A stretch of 64,000 bases of DNA. It comes from Neocallimastix lanati (nom. inval.) (Eukaryota; Neocallimastigomycota; Neocallimastigomycetes; Neocallimastigales; Neocallimastigaceae). Shown piece by piece: positions 47,947-60,700 of the stretch; the stretch's first letter is position 1, and each line of letters opens with the position of its first letter. The DNA lies in assembly GCA_016946835.1 (NCBI GenBank), contig JACVTC010000020.1:632501-696500 (forward strand), written 5' to 3'. The notes beneath the pieces are model-generated. The model saw nothing but the letters and a program-made list of their open reading frames with translations, did not search any database and was not told the origin of the DNA. Both the position numbers and the translations under genes were made by a program.

Positions 47947-49015
47947 TGATCAAGATACAATTTGTTATTATTACTTAAATGTTTTTATGGATATAGCAAT
48001 GGCCAGATATTATGTAGAAAAATACTTTTCACCAGGTAAAAAAGAGTATGCTGAAAAAATGATTGAGTACATTAAACAAAGTATGATGAATCGAATTCCA
48101 AAAATGGAATGGTTAGATGAAGAAACCAAAGCATATGCTTACAAAAAGGTTGCAGCCATGACTAATATTGTTGGTTATCAAGATTTCCTTTTAGATACCA
48201 AAGCCATTTATGAATTGTATCAAGAAGTTGAAATCAAGGAAGATGATTTTTTTGCAAACATGGTGAGTATTACCAAAAATTCTAAAAATTTAAAATTTAA
48301 AGAAATCGTCAATACCACAAATGAAAACGAATTGGAAATGCCAATGCCACCACAAACAATGAATGCTTGCTACCTTCCATATTTGAATGAAATGGTTATT
48401 CCAGCCGGTATTTTACAATTCCCAATGTTTACACTAGGAGTTCCTGATTATATTAATTATGGTAGTATCGGTGCCATTATTGGCCATGAATTTAATCATG
48501 CCTTTGATAATACCGGTAAGAATTTCGATTTGAAAGGTGTCTTAACGAATTGGTGGACCGATAATGATCTTGAAGAATACGAGGAATTAACCCAATGTTT
48601 TATTGACCAATACAGTCAATTTTACCTGGAAGATTTTGAAGGGGGAAAGTATTATAATGATGGTAAAATAACATTGGATGAAAATCTTGCGGATAATGGT
48701 GGATTAGCCCGTGCCTATGATTCCTGGAAACTTTCATTAATGGAAGATGCCGAAAGCGTTAAGCGAAGTAACCAAAAACTTCCCGGACTTACTCAATACA
48801 CGAACGATCAATTATTCTTTATTTCTTATGGTAGTACCTGGTGCCAAAATATTTACAGGGATGGTAAAAATTTGGATATGCTTAAATATGATAGTCACTC
48901 TATGAAGTTTGCTCGTGTGAACGGCGCCATCAGTAATTCCAGAGAATTTGCTAAAGCTTTTTTCTGTCCATTAAAGTCAAAAATGAATCCTGAAAAGAAG
49001 TGTGAAATTTGGTAA
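45550..49015 (+). CDS. Secreted M13-family zinc metallopeptidase (neprilysin-like)
   Basis: Six exons with compatible phases: 45550-45960, 46189-46299, 46475-46540, 46696-47426, 47709-47779, 47946-49015, giving 819 residues. A signal peptide (1-~21) is followed by a ~100-residue Asp/Glu/Ser-rich segment ([22 protein letters not shown]). The M13 N-terminal domain opens with [18 protein letters not shown] and [14 protein letters not shown]. The catalytic domain has [19 protein letters not shown], the zinc motif HEFNH (644-648), the third ligand in DENLADNGG (Glu709), [10 protein letters not shown], and a complete C-terminus [11 protein letters not shown]13 peptidases cleave oligopeptides on the outer side of the cell. 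This one appears to be secreted, since no separate type II anchor is visible. Introns are 130-283 bp with T-rich acceptor tracts. The first donor (GTTATA) is weak, so the exon 1 end is the least certain. Confidence 0.88.
47470..47590 (+). repeat. (AAT)n repeat in intron 4 of the M13 gene
   Basis: Long interrupted AAT/TAA triplet run inside the intron between 47426 and 47709. Confidence 0.85.
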
Positions 49016-49410
49016 GAAGGAGAAGAAAAAGATAATTCCATAATAATAATAATAATAATAAAAAAATAAAAATAAAATAAATAAAATAAATAAAATAAAA
49101 TAACACATTAATATAAAATTGTAAATATAAAAAAAAAAAAAAAAGGTAAAAATAAAAATAAACCAAATACGTTAAAATGTAACAAACAAATAATTAAAAA
49201 TAAATAAAAATAAATATATAGTGTATGTAATATATATATTTATTATTTATTTAATTTTTTCATTTTTTTTTTCTTTTTTACTTTTTAAAGTAATAATTAT
49301 AAATAAAGTGTTTATGAAAAAAAAAATTTTTTTTTTGACATTCGAAATTTTAAAAAACAAAAAAAAACAAAAAAAAACAAAAAAAAAATTAAAAATATTA
49401 AAAAAATGAG
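49016..49410. other. Intergenic, low-complexity
   Basis: AAT and AAATA runs and poly-A or AAAAAAC repeats between the M13 stop and the LINE 5' end. No gene. Confidence 0.7.
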
Positions 49411-52400
49411 GGGGGGTTAAATTACGAATTAAAATTTATTTTATAAGGTACTTTCCGAAATATTACAACGTTCACTACTACTTTTAAATGTAAATACCCC
49501 GAGCAGGGTGTACTCGATTTATGTATAATAAATCACCTGCAAGGGGAATCAACTTTAATCTTATAAAGTAGATCAACAGTACTGGTGCAAAATAGTAGTA
49601 AAGTTATATTTTGTATTAATTAATAACATTATGCGCAATGGTAATGTTATTGGTAAATTTTTTTTTTTTTGGTGATCATTCACTGCAGAATATAATGGTG
49701 CATTTTTGGAACATTGTTAAATAAGTTACACCTAAGAATAAGTAATACATTTTCATTGTATTTCTATTATCATGTAGTATTACTATTCTCATGTAAGAAA
49801 CAATTGTATTCAATTGTATTTCAACTATATATTTCATGTATCACGTTGTAAGAGATTGATTCACTCTAAATCTTGTAGTAATTTATTTAACTCTTTACTA
49901 ATTTTGTGCCATTATATTTCATCATTTCAATCTTAGTCATTAAATACTTTATGATATTCAAATTAAATAATCTACTGAAAAAAGTGCTAAATCAAATTAT
50001 TTTTCAATCATTCATTCAACAAACTACTAATTATCGAAATTATTTAATTCAAAAAGATATAAAATTATTACAATTCTCATTATACTCAAGACTTTATAAT
50101 AAAAACTGACTTTTATTTTTTTATTTTTTTAGTTTATTAATTTTTAGTTTTTTTTATTACTATTATGGAAATCTAATATATAAAAAATAAGAATTTCATT
50201 CTAAGAGGTTCACGGTGCCAAGGTATTCCAATGGAGAATACGAAACTACTCTTTATTCGCGGACTTCGATCTTGGCCAGAAATCAGATTGAGAAGACATT
50301 TAAAGAAAACTCTGAAAGAATAAATATTAAGGTTTTATCAGTTAAACGTATTGCTAATTTTAACGATGTATTTTTTAAAATTAAAATATTAGGTAATGAA
50401 GCAGAAATAACATCTATTACTAAATGTATTGTTAATAGTTTCAAACGTGCTTCAATTAATGTTATTAATTGTAGCAAAAGGAATCATAAATATAGTTTTT
50501 CTTCTCTCAAAAGGAAACATTTTGCCTTATCAGAAAAAGTGAATTCATCATATAATATCAACTTATTCACTACTTCAATTTCAAATACAAGTTCAAGTCA
50601 AAATTTAAATTCAAGTTCAAATACAGATTCAAGTTCAAGTTCAAGTACAAATTCAAGTACAAGTTCAAGTACAAGTTCTAATTCAAGTTTAGGTTCAATT
50701 TCAAATTTATGTTCAAATTCAGATTAAAGTTCAGATTCAAATTCAAATTCCAGTTCAATCAATTATATAATAATTCCAATCATATTAATAACACTCAAAT
50801 TAATAATAATACAGTTAAAGAATTTTCTCTAGGTGTTAGTTGGAATACTAATGGATGGAACTTTGATAAAAAAGACAGTGTTGAATTCTTTATTTCAATG
50901 TACAAACCACTTTTCTTATGCTTTCAAGAAACAGGAAAATGGTTCAGGTTCTAGCAGTAAATATCCATGTCCAGTATCATTAAAAAACTATAAACATTTC
51001 TTCAAAAAAGCTAATATTGAAATTCCCGGTAAAAGAGGACTTTATATTGGGTTTCATAATTCTTGTCAAGCTTCTCTTGAAAACAACACTTAGGAGTATA
51101 TTATTTCTTTGTATACTTATAATTTTTGGAATTTCACTAAATGTTCTATTGGTAATGTGTACGTATCTCACAGAGGCAATAGCCTTCATGCTAGAGATGC
51201 TAGAATTGAAATTTTGTCGTGGTTAAATACTCTTCTCATCCTTTCAATGTTGGTTGGTGATTTTTAATTTACCTACTGAGAAATTAGGTAATATTTTATA
51301 TAAATTAGATGCTTTAGGTATTAGAGGTAAATGTTAACAATTTATAAAAAATCTATATTTGACTTCCAAAGCCAATGTTAAAATTGATGATCAATATTCG
51401 GAATCTTTTAATATTATGAAAGGAGTTAGACAAGGTTATCCACTATCACCAATTCCTTTCCATCTATTTATTAATGACATTTTTAATAATTTTTTCAGAA
51501 CTTTTCCTTTAGGCGAATCTAAATGTTGTGGTGGACTATTTACAGATGATATTGTTCTATGCGCACCGTCAAGAACTAAGTTAAAAAAAAAATGCTTAAG
51601 AAGGTAAATGAATGGGCTAAATTTAATATGATGAATTTTGGAATTAACAAGTGTGCAACGATGGTGATTCGACCAGGCACACCTCTTTTTCAAAATAAAA
51701 GAGAACCTACTTTTTATCTTGCTGGTCAACCAATCCCAATAACTAAATGTTATACCTATTTAGGTATACCATTTGATAAAAGCTTATCGTTGAACCTTAT
51801 TATTAAATTACTTAACTCTAAAGTTACTAAAGCTCTCTTTTCTGTTAGTAAATATCTTTCAAATACCAAAATTCCTATTCCATTTAAGAAGATTATTAAT
51901 ACCTCCTATGTACTTAGTAAAGTCTCTTACTTTGCATCTTTACTTGGTTCAAATAAAGTGAGAACAAATAATACTCAGAAATTAATTAATGAAGGATTAA
52001 GATGGGTTACAGGTTTATAAAAAGCCAAATCTTTTATTAATGTATATTCTATTTCAAAAGATTTAAATATTCCTCCATTGTCAGCTAAGTGTGCTTTGTT
52101 TCAAGTCAAATGATTTGATAAATGGAAAAATTCAAATTGTATTATTTCCTATTTAGTTAATAATATTCCAAAATCTAGAAAATATTCATGGACAAAAGAA
52201 AGTAGAACTCTTAAACGTAAACTAGAGAAAAGTGGTAATAACGATAATAAAATCAAGGATTTTTATTGGAAAAGAGATATGGAAATCAATTCTATTAAAG
52301 CTGAATTTCATGACAAAAACAGATTCGAAGAAACATCAAATTTTATAAAACTTTGTTATGAATATCCTGATCTTTCATATGGTTTCTATTGGCTATTGAG

Positions 52401-53400
52401 AGCACGAAGCGGATATAGATTAGATACTAGAATTGCTAAAGCTGCATAAATAATAGATCAAATGTGTCCTAATTTTTGTCCCTGTTGTAAAAGTAATAAA
52501 CAATGGATAAAGCATTGATTAATTGATTGTCCATTTTTCAATCATATTCGTAGTAAAGTTAATGATAAAATTTTATTTTTATATAATGCTTTTAACCGTG
52601 GCAACCTAACAAATGATATTGTTAATAGTAATAATGATAATAGCAACAGTAATAATAGTAAAAGTAATAATAGTAATAGTAATAATAGTAATAGCAATAA
52701 TAGTAATAGTAATAATAGTAATAGTAATAATAGTAATAGTAATAATAGTAATAGTAATAATAGTAATAGTAATAATAGTTATAGCAATATTAGTAATGTT
52801 AATAATAGTATTGAAAATAATGTGTATGTCGATTTTAGTGTGTGTGAAAAAGTGTTTACTTTCCTTCTTGGAGGCAGAAGTATTAATAACAGTACAAGGG
52901 AATGGAAGGATCTATTTAAATGCCAGATTAAATCAGGTGCTTATTCTGATACTCCATTCTTAGTGGTTACTGCTCTTCTTCAATCGATTAAACCTATTGC
53001 TATTGGCCAGCAATGGTCTTTGTTCAATAGGTTCAAATCGAATCGTACTACTACTACCAAGAACGTCAATGCTGAAGAAACAGTAAGATAGGCCAGCAGG
53101 GCTAGCGCAACCAATGAAGATCATAATTTCGTATCTTAAAATTATGATTAACATTGCGAAGTCAAAATTAATTATTATACTTCAGTATAATAATGCCCTT
53201 GTGAAGTCTTACAGATATTAATTAAATGAAACTAGAATATATTATACCATTATTTTATTTTATTTTGTGTTTTTTTTTTTTTTTTGTTTATTTTCTATCT
53301 TTTTTTTTCTTTTTATTACATGTATTTTATCGTATATTTAATTAATAAAGATGAAACAAGTTTGCTGCCGTTAAAAAAAAAAAAAAAAAATAATTAAAAA
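49411..53400 (+). mobile_element. Near full-length but inactivated LINE (non-LTR retrotransposon)
   Basis: Starts at a G run (GGGGGGTTAAATTACG) and ends in poly-A (53372-53390). In order: a ~750-bp leader (with GAGATTGATTCACTC at about 49852, shared with the other LINEs); a possible ORF1 or N-terminal region (~50215-50727) with a Ser/Asn/Thr tail; the endonuclease start (GVSWNTNGWNFDKKDSVEFF, ~50833) broken after ~90 residues; RT remnants (GVRQGYPLSP ~51423, catalytic box FTDD ~51544, then NEWAKFNMMNFGINK); and the C-terminal part with LRARSGYRLD and a Cys/His cluster CPNFCPCC...QWIKH. A (SNN)n stretch (52620-52790) and a conserved tail FTFLLGGRSINN to 53091 end it. Frameshifts, stops and a missing endonuclease/RT junction show it is dead. 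Confidence 0.85.
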
Positions 53401-53403
53401 TAT

Positions 53404-53490
53404 GGGGGGTTAAATTACGAATTAAAATTTATTTTATAAGCCATGTTTCGAAATATAACAACATTCACTACTACTTTTAAATGTAAAACC
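53404..53490 (+). mobile_element. 87-bp 5' end of a second LINE copy
   Basis: Repeats the head of the LINE at 49411-49497 (GGGGGGTTAAATTACGAATT ... CACTACTACTTTTAAATGTAAA) with a few differences, placed directly after the first copy's poly-A. It breaks off exactly where the palindrome begins. Confidence 0.85.
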
Positions 53491-53578
53491 AAATGTGACT
53501 TTTTCAGTATATTTTTATTTTATTTTATTATATATATAATAAAATAAAAATATACTGAAAAAGTCACATTTGGTTTTA
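53484..53578. repeat. 95-bp perfect-armed palindrome
   Basis: Arms of 41 bp (53484-53524 and 53538-53578) are exact reverse complements, starting TAAAACCAAATGTGACTTTT. The loop is 13 nt of A/T. The left edge is fused to the LINE head. Confidence 0.93.
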
Positions 53579-53579
53579 T

Positions 53580-53892
53580 ATATATATATATATTTTTAGA
53601 AAAAAAATATAACAAAATGAAAATTCATGAAATTAAAATATTTTTATTATAATAAAAAGATTAATAATAATATTTTTTAATATTTTTATTTACAAAAGTT
53701 TCCTTAACCCTTTTACATATTTTTACACATATAAAAAAAAAAGAAATGTAAAAAGAACATTTTATATTATCATCATTTAAAGAAAAAGATATATATAAAA
53801 AATTTAATTAGTAATTAAATGAAATCTTTAGAAATATGTATATTACAGTTATTATTACTATTATAACTATTTTTTTTTTTTTTTTTTTTTTT
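53580..53892. other. AT-rich intergenic region
   Basis: TA run, A/T sequence and a poly-T tract at about 53871-53894. No gene. Confidence 0.65.
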
Positions 53893-53894
53893 TA

Positions 53895-54170
53895 CCTCCA
53901 TCCACATGACCTGCTGTATCTATCTGAGGATTCGTCAAAGGCAATGCAGAAATGGGATCCAGTAGAATAAAGGCAATCATCGACGTTCATGCTCTACACA
54001 ATAAAATTCTTTTATTGATGTCTCCATCTATGTCTATGCCAAAATTATGGAAGAAGGAAATGTGCATAAGTGACATGGCCAAGGGAAGTACCCACCCCAG
54101 TCAAAATATAGACTAAAATGAAACTACGGATGCCCCTTCTCTCAAAGACCTACAGTAATTTATTGTATAA
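53895..54170 (-). other. GC-richer island, possible exon remnant of unknown gene
   Basis: Clearly higher sequence complexity than its surroundings. Minus-strand frames read DPISALPLTNPQIDTAG and, in another frame, STGSHFCIAFDESSDRYSR, ending at GGAGGTAAAAA, a possible donor. No frame is open throughout and I do not recognise a family. It may be the end of the serpin-like locus or a separate relic. Confidence 0.3.
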
Positions 54171-54619
54171 AATTACAACATAAAAGAAAAAGATTAAAAG
54201 ATAAAAAGATAAAAAAAATTATTTTCTAATAATTAATTAAATAAAATATATAAAAAAATATAATTTATAATAATAATTTTAATATGAGTAAAAAAAAAAA
54301 AAAAAAAAAAAAAAGCAAGTATATCTTAGTAATTATTAATTAAAATTTAAAAACTATTAACATATTATTTTTAACATATGAAAAATTAAATTCAATATTT
54401 ATTATTTATTTTGTGGACGAAACACTATTCTATATATTTGTTCTATTCTATTAATTATTATTATTTTTTTTTTCCGTATTATTTGTATTACCTTATAAGA
54501 TGGTTTTTTTTAATATATTTTTATCTTTATAGAGTGAGATATTAAAGTATAACAGTTTTAATTATCAATATAAGAAGAGAAAATTGTAGACTTTTTTTTT
54601 TTAGTTGGAATTAATAGTT

Positions 54620-55920
54620 TTAAACTTTATTAAAAGTAAAGTAAGTAAGCCATGACCCTATCATCAACAGTTTCAATACCTTAATTGAAAGTAAATCTTT
54701 AATTAATTTCATTTCAGGAGATTTCATCGGAACCAAAACTAGAAAGGTTAGCTGCTTAGGCGGTGGCATTATATAAAATAGCTTCATCTCGATCAATGAA
54801 CTTGAAAAGTATATTTCACCTTTTTCGTTAGAGTACTGAGAAAATTTAAACTTTTGAATCAATAGAATACAAGTAGAACTATCATCAACAACATGAATTT
54901 TTTTTTTTAAAAAATATAAGATATTATACTTATCTTACTTTGAATCATTAATAGCCTTTTCAAATTGGTTCAATAATGTTTCTAAAATAAGTTTTATAAT
55001 ATAAATTAAATTAATACTCTTCATTTTAAGGAATCAATTTCAATAAAAGTTGTAAATAAAAGAAGAAATAATAGGCTTTTATTACGCTCATTAGCTGCTC
55101 TAAGATGAAATAAAGATCTTTGATTAGAAGAGATATATTCATTATTCATTCTTGTACTTTTTCACTGTTTTTTTTTTTTGAATAAAATGACTAAATTAAT
55201 CTATCATCGAAATCTTCATCACCTAAATGAGTATTTTTTAGCAGTAGTAGTCTTAACCTTGAAAATGTCATTTTTTAATAGTTAAACAAAAGAGAAAAAA
55301 TTAAATATACTACCACCATCAAAATCAAAATCGAAAAAAAAAAAATTAAAACCTTCTCTTTTTTAACTTCAATCTTTTTATCAAGATCATAGGCAGTAAT
55401 CAGTAGCAATAAGCAATAGTAATTAACTCGTTAATGATTTCAAGAACATTAAGACCAGCATTCCGTAGTAGCTTGACAATGAATATCCATTGAAGTATGT
55501 TGTAACAAGTAATATCGGTGTTAGTAACCTTCTCATCTAGGTAAAAAGCATCAGCAATATCCTTCATTTTGGTCATCATCAAAAAGAAATCTTTTTTTTT
55601 CAGTAGTGAAATTCTTAGTTTCACCATTTGAATTGAACTTGAATTTATAGCTTACTAGACTTTTCAATATTCTTGAAAGGCCTGTATTTCATTAAATTGA
55701 ACTTCGGAATCAGAAAAGATGACAACCAATATGTTATATTAGTATCGAAAATAGTGTTGGCTCGATTCATAGCAGCTTGATTCTTTGCGTCATCACCATT
55801 TAAACTTTTAGTATATGTGAAAGCAACAAAAAAAAAAAAAAAAAAAAAAATGGAGGGGTACATATTCTCTTGACCTTTTGGAATAGTTTCAACCCCATCA
55901 TTTTTGCCAGACATCAACAC
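54620..55920 (-). pseudogene. Serpin-like gene, fragmented
   Basis: Minus-strand pieces in serpin order: KSLNGDDAKNQAAMNRANTI (55920-55645 segment); then KFKFNSNGETKNFTTEKK running, across an A9 frameshift at about 55590, into FFLMMTKMKDIADAFY, like the T.NF.T.....V.MM.......Y strand region of serpins; TTYFNGYSL in a further frame (compare LPY.NGYS); ETLLNQFEKAINDSK (about 54975-54933) followed by a GTAAGA donor; and IQKFKFSQYSNEKGEI with SSSLIEMKLF (54862-54620), like the LPKFK ... L..LG strand. Frame changes and a poly-T interruption near 55830-55850 suggest decay, although some gaps may be introns. Anaerobic fungi are known to carry serpins (celpin). No reactive loop could be read. Confidence 0.45.
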
Positions 55921-56048
55921 AATAATAATAGGTAGTTTACCTTAAATTAATACCAAAAGAAGTACTATGGACATTATATATTATATATATTTTAATGAAA
56001 TTAATATATATATAATTTATTTTATATTTTACGGTTTTCTATGCTTAA

Positions 56049-56079
<31 letters not shown>

Positions 56080-56349
56080 GACATATTTTCAAAGTATAAT
56101 GAGTAACACAGTAATAGTTTTTTTTTTTTTTTTTTTTTTTTTTATATTTAATATATATAAGCATTAATATAAAATTAAATTTTTATATTAAAAAAATATT
56201 TATAATATAAATTATCCATTTATTTCTAATTAAAATTTAGTATTTCTATAATAAATTAATTAATAATTAATTTATCGTTTATCTATTGATTTATATATAT
56301 TTATATATATATTTTTTTGTATTTTTTTTCTTTATTTTTTTTCTATTCA

Positions 56350-56381
<32 letters not shown>

Positions 56382-56425
56382 ATTAAATATTAAATAATAT
56401 ATATTGAAAAGCATGATATGAAAAT
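55921..56425. other. AT-rich spacer between the serpin-like and Pol I factor loci
   Basis: An AAT run (about 56048-56078), poly-T tracts (about 56118-56142 and 56350-56377) and A/T filler. It presumably contains divergent promoters. No defined element. Confidence 0.6.
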
Positions 56426-57697
56426 ATGATATCTGATATTTTATTAAAACAGTTATTAAAGAAAAATAATATAATAACATGTCCTGTATGCAAAGTTAAA
56501 GAATTTAAAATAGATCGTAGAGGGGCTCTTATTTGTAAGCATGGTCATGAGTCAAAGGTAAAAATTTTCAATACACTAAATATATATATATAATTAGTAG
56601 ATTTTTCATTTTAAATGATTCAAATTTAAAAAAATTATTATAATTATTATTATTATTATTATTATTATTATTTTTTTTAAATAAAATTAATTAAAATATC
56701 GAAAGTCATTATTAATCATTATTAAATCATTATTTTTATTATTATATCTATGTATATGTATATATATTTGTATTAAATTTAATTTAATGTATTTTGTTTT
56801 ATATATATATATTTTTTTACCCAAATTTATAATTTGAAATCTTTTAAAAACTTTGAAAATGATTATGCAAATTTAATGTATTTGTAAAAAATAGAACTTT
56901 AGAATAGAATTATCTGAATTTGATGATATTACACTCAGTAATCGAACTATAAAATCAACGAAACAAAAATCAATAAATAATGAAGGTAAATCAACATAGA
57001 TTATTATTGTTTTATTAAAATTAAAATAATATATATATAATGAAATGTAATTTAAATTAAAAATTTAAATGTAATAAAAATTTACAATTTATTTACTTTT
57101 TTTTTTTTTTATAATAAAATTATTTTTATGTGTAATTATAAAAGAAAATAAAAATAATGAATTATTAAATAATAAATACGAGGCTTATCAGTTTATACTG
57201 AAAGCTCAAATCAAAGTATTAATTATAAAAAAGAAATTCCCTAAAGAATATGCTGTAATTATAATTATTATAAATATTTGACATTTTTTAATTTGAAATT
57301 AAAAATTAAAAAAAAAAAAAAAAAAGAATTAATAATACATTAAAAAAAATCATAATTAAAAATTAATATGAAATTCAATGATTTTGAAAAAAAAAATAAT
57401 AATGATAGGAAATTGTAAAATCTTTATGGATTCTTTTTGTTAATAGTTATTGTAATGCCCATGAATTATTATCTGATATTGCTGCAAGAGAAAAAGATGA
57501 AATTAAGAAATTGGAACAAAAAACATTTTTTGAAAAATATGAAAATGCGTTTTTTAATGAATTTATTAAAAATTCAAAGGCTTTACTAGTTGATAACTCT
57601 TTAATGAAATTATTAATTGTCATATTATATTTAGGTTGTATTTGGTTGAGAATGCCAATTCTTATAAGCGACTTTCATTAGTAAGTTTTAATTTAAT

Positions 57698-57729
<32 letters not shown>

Positions 57730-60700
57730 TTTTAAATGAATTTTTAATTTAAATTTAAAATTTTAAATTCATTTAAATTCTTTTTTTTTTTTTTTTTTTT
57801 TTTAAACTTAAGATTAATTAACATTAATAAATAAATTATTATGATTTATTTGATTTATTATTATTATTGTTTTTTATGTTAATAATTAAAATTATTTCAT
57901 TTAAATATAAAGTTGGGTATGCCATGAAGAAATACCTTATTGTACAGCAATTTATTGTGTTCCAGAAGATATTTTAAAAAAAATACCTAAACTAGATCAT
58001 TTTTTATTTAGACCAAAAGTAAATATTAATTTTAATTAATTAATAATAATAATAACATTAATTAATTAGTAAATAATAATAATAATAATGAACATTGATT
58101 AATTAATAAAATTTGATATTGATAATAATAAACATTAATAATAATAATAATAATAATAAAAGTATTTCCCAAGTTGTGAATGGATTGAAAAAAAGGCATG
58201 TGACCTATTATCATTCTTTAAAAATAAATATTGTATATTATTTCCAGAAATAAATGTACCTCTCGTACTTTTTAGATATACCAGTTGTTTAGCATTACCA
58301 CGTAATTATTATTACTATTACTATTATTATATATTATGAATCAATGAAAAATTTTAATATTCATCAAAAATTTTTTTTTTTTTTTTTTTTTTTTTTCATT
58401 ATTATAATTAATATATAAATATTTTCATTATAACTGTTATTATTAATTATAAAATCTGGATTTGATTTAAAACAATATATATATTAATATAAAATTATCA
58501 CTTAATAGCTGAAATGCTTTTAATATTATTAAGATATATTAAACTTTCAAAATTCGAATTTACACTAAATCGGACTAGAAGTCCATATGTTACTCTTTTA
58601 GCTATCATTATTTTTTGTTTAAAATTGATATATGGTTTGGACGATTTTGAAAGGTATATATATATAGTTATTATTTATAAAAATGTATCAGTATTAAAAT
58701 AAAAGTTGAATTGTTGAAAATTGTCATTAAATATTATTATTACTTTTGATTAAATATAATAATATTTAACGTATTATTATTTTAATGTAAAAAAAGAAAA
58801 CGGGATTCATTTTTAAATATTTTCTTCGATTTTCAGGATTGGATATCGTGTATTGAAAATAGAAGAAGCTTATTTTCAAACAATGATTTATATTCATATG
58901 ACAGGTTAATATACATATAATATAAAAATAAAAAAATATAAAAATATAGTTGTTATATATATATATTCATTTTTTTTTCTATTACTATTATAATTGGTAC
59001 AACTATTAGTACATTTATTACTACTACTATTATTAATAATAATAACTTTTTTTTTTTTTTTTTTGTATTAAATTTAATATATATTATTTTAAATCAATAC
59101 ATAGAAATATATTTAGCGATGATAAAATAAAGTTTTATATTAAATATTGTGAAAAAGTTTATTATTCTCAATCATTAAATAATAATAATAATAAAGGTAT
59201 ATATTATTAATTAATATAATTCATATTTAATATAAAATTTATTTATTTAATTTTTTAATGCTTTCTTTACATTTTTATTCATATTTTATAATAAATTATT
59301 TTGTTATTAAACATTTTTTTTTTTTTTTTAATTTATTTTATCAAAAGCATATACCATTTTTATAAAAGAATTACAAAATTTAAAAAATAATAGTAAATTT
59401 AATCCAAATTCAATCGAAACTGTAGCTAGTGATAAAGATAATGAAGATAATGAAAGTAATAATGACTTAAATAATAATAAGACTTTAATTAATTCAGAAT
59501 CAAAAAATGATAATGAACTTCCTTTATCCTATGGAAGTTTTGAAAATATACCAAAAAATGATTTAAGAAGGAACTTTATTAATAATTTTAATTATTCACA
59601 GTTATCTACTACAAATACTTTATTAAGTGATTATAGTAGAAATAATGATGATAATAGTAATGACACTTTATATTATTTTAATGATAAATCAAATCCAGGT
59701 AAGATTTATTCATATTAATATTAAATGACAAAAGATAACCATTTCTATCTGATTATTCTAATTAATTTATTTAAATATTTAAATATATATTTATATTAAC
59801 TTATAATATATTATTATATTATTTTATTATTATTACAATAAACATTACGATCATTACTATTAATATTATTATTACAACAACAACAATAAATATTGCTACT
59901 CTTATTACTATTACTATTATTAAAACAACAATTACTATAATCATTGTTTAATTTACTATTACTACAACAAATACCACTACTGTCAATACTATTATTAATG
60001 ATAAATAATTATAAAATTTCATTTTAATAATAGGATTTAATAAAAAGATTGTTCAACCAGGAGATCATTATGTATCATATATTTTTAATCAAAGATCTTC
60101 AGAAAATGAATTAGAAGTTAAATTTCATACACCTTTTTCCATATTAATAAAATTTTGTCAAGATGTTTTTCTTAAAACAAACATTAATGATTTAATTTTT
60201 CAAATTAAAAATATAGAAGAATATTCAAAAAATTTAGAAGATGTCTTGGAGAGTTATTATACAAAAAATATTTATGAAGCCATTAAGGATGAGGAAGTTT
60301 CAGAAGTAGATATTATAAGTTCAAGTGATGAAGATGTACATGATGATGATGATTTTAACTGTAAAGAACTCTTAGAATTAATAGAAAATTCACCTGATTT
60401 TATAATGCATGATTCAGAAAATAAAGATAATAGCAACAATCATCATAAAAATATTAATAATGAGGAAGAATCTAATAGTGAATCTGAATTAAGTGAATCT
60501 GAATCAGAAGAATATGATTCAGAAATGGAAAGAAATGTATTGGAAAAGGAATTTTTTGAAGTTTTGGAATTTAGTGAGGGAGAAAATGTTACCATGGATG
60601 ATTTATATGAAGGAGAGATAGAAAGTGATAATAATAATAATAATGACAATATTAATGCTAATAATATTAATGCTAATAATAATAATAATAATAATAATGA

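Noticed and set aside
52613-52963. Ile/Val-rich ORF in the LINE
   Set aside because: Out-of-frame reading of the (AATAGTAAT)n segment, which encodes Ser-Asn-Asn in the true LINE frame.
53484-53578. Telomere or viral hairpin end
   Set aside because: It is internal, has ordinary A/T sequence and no telomere-type repeats.
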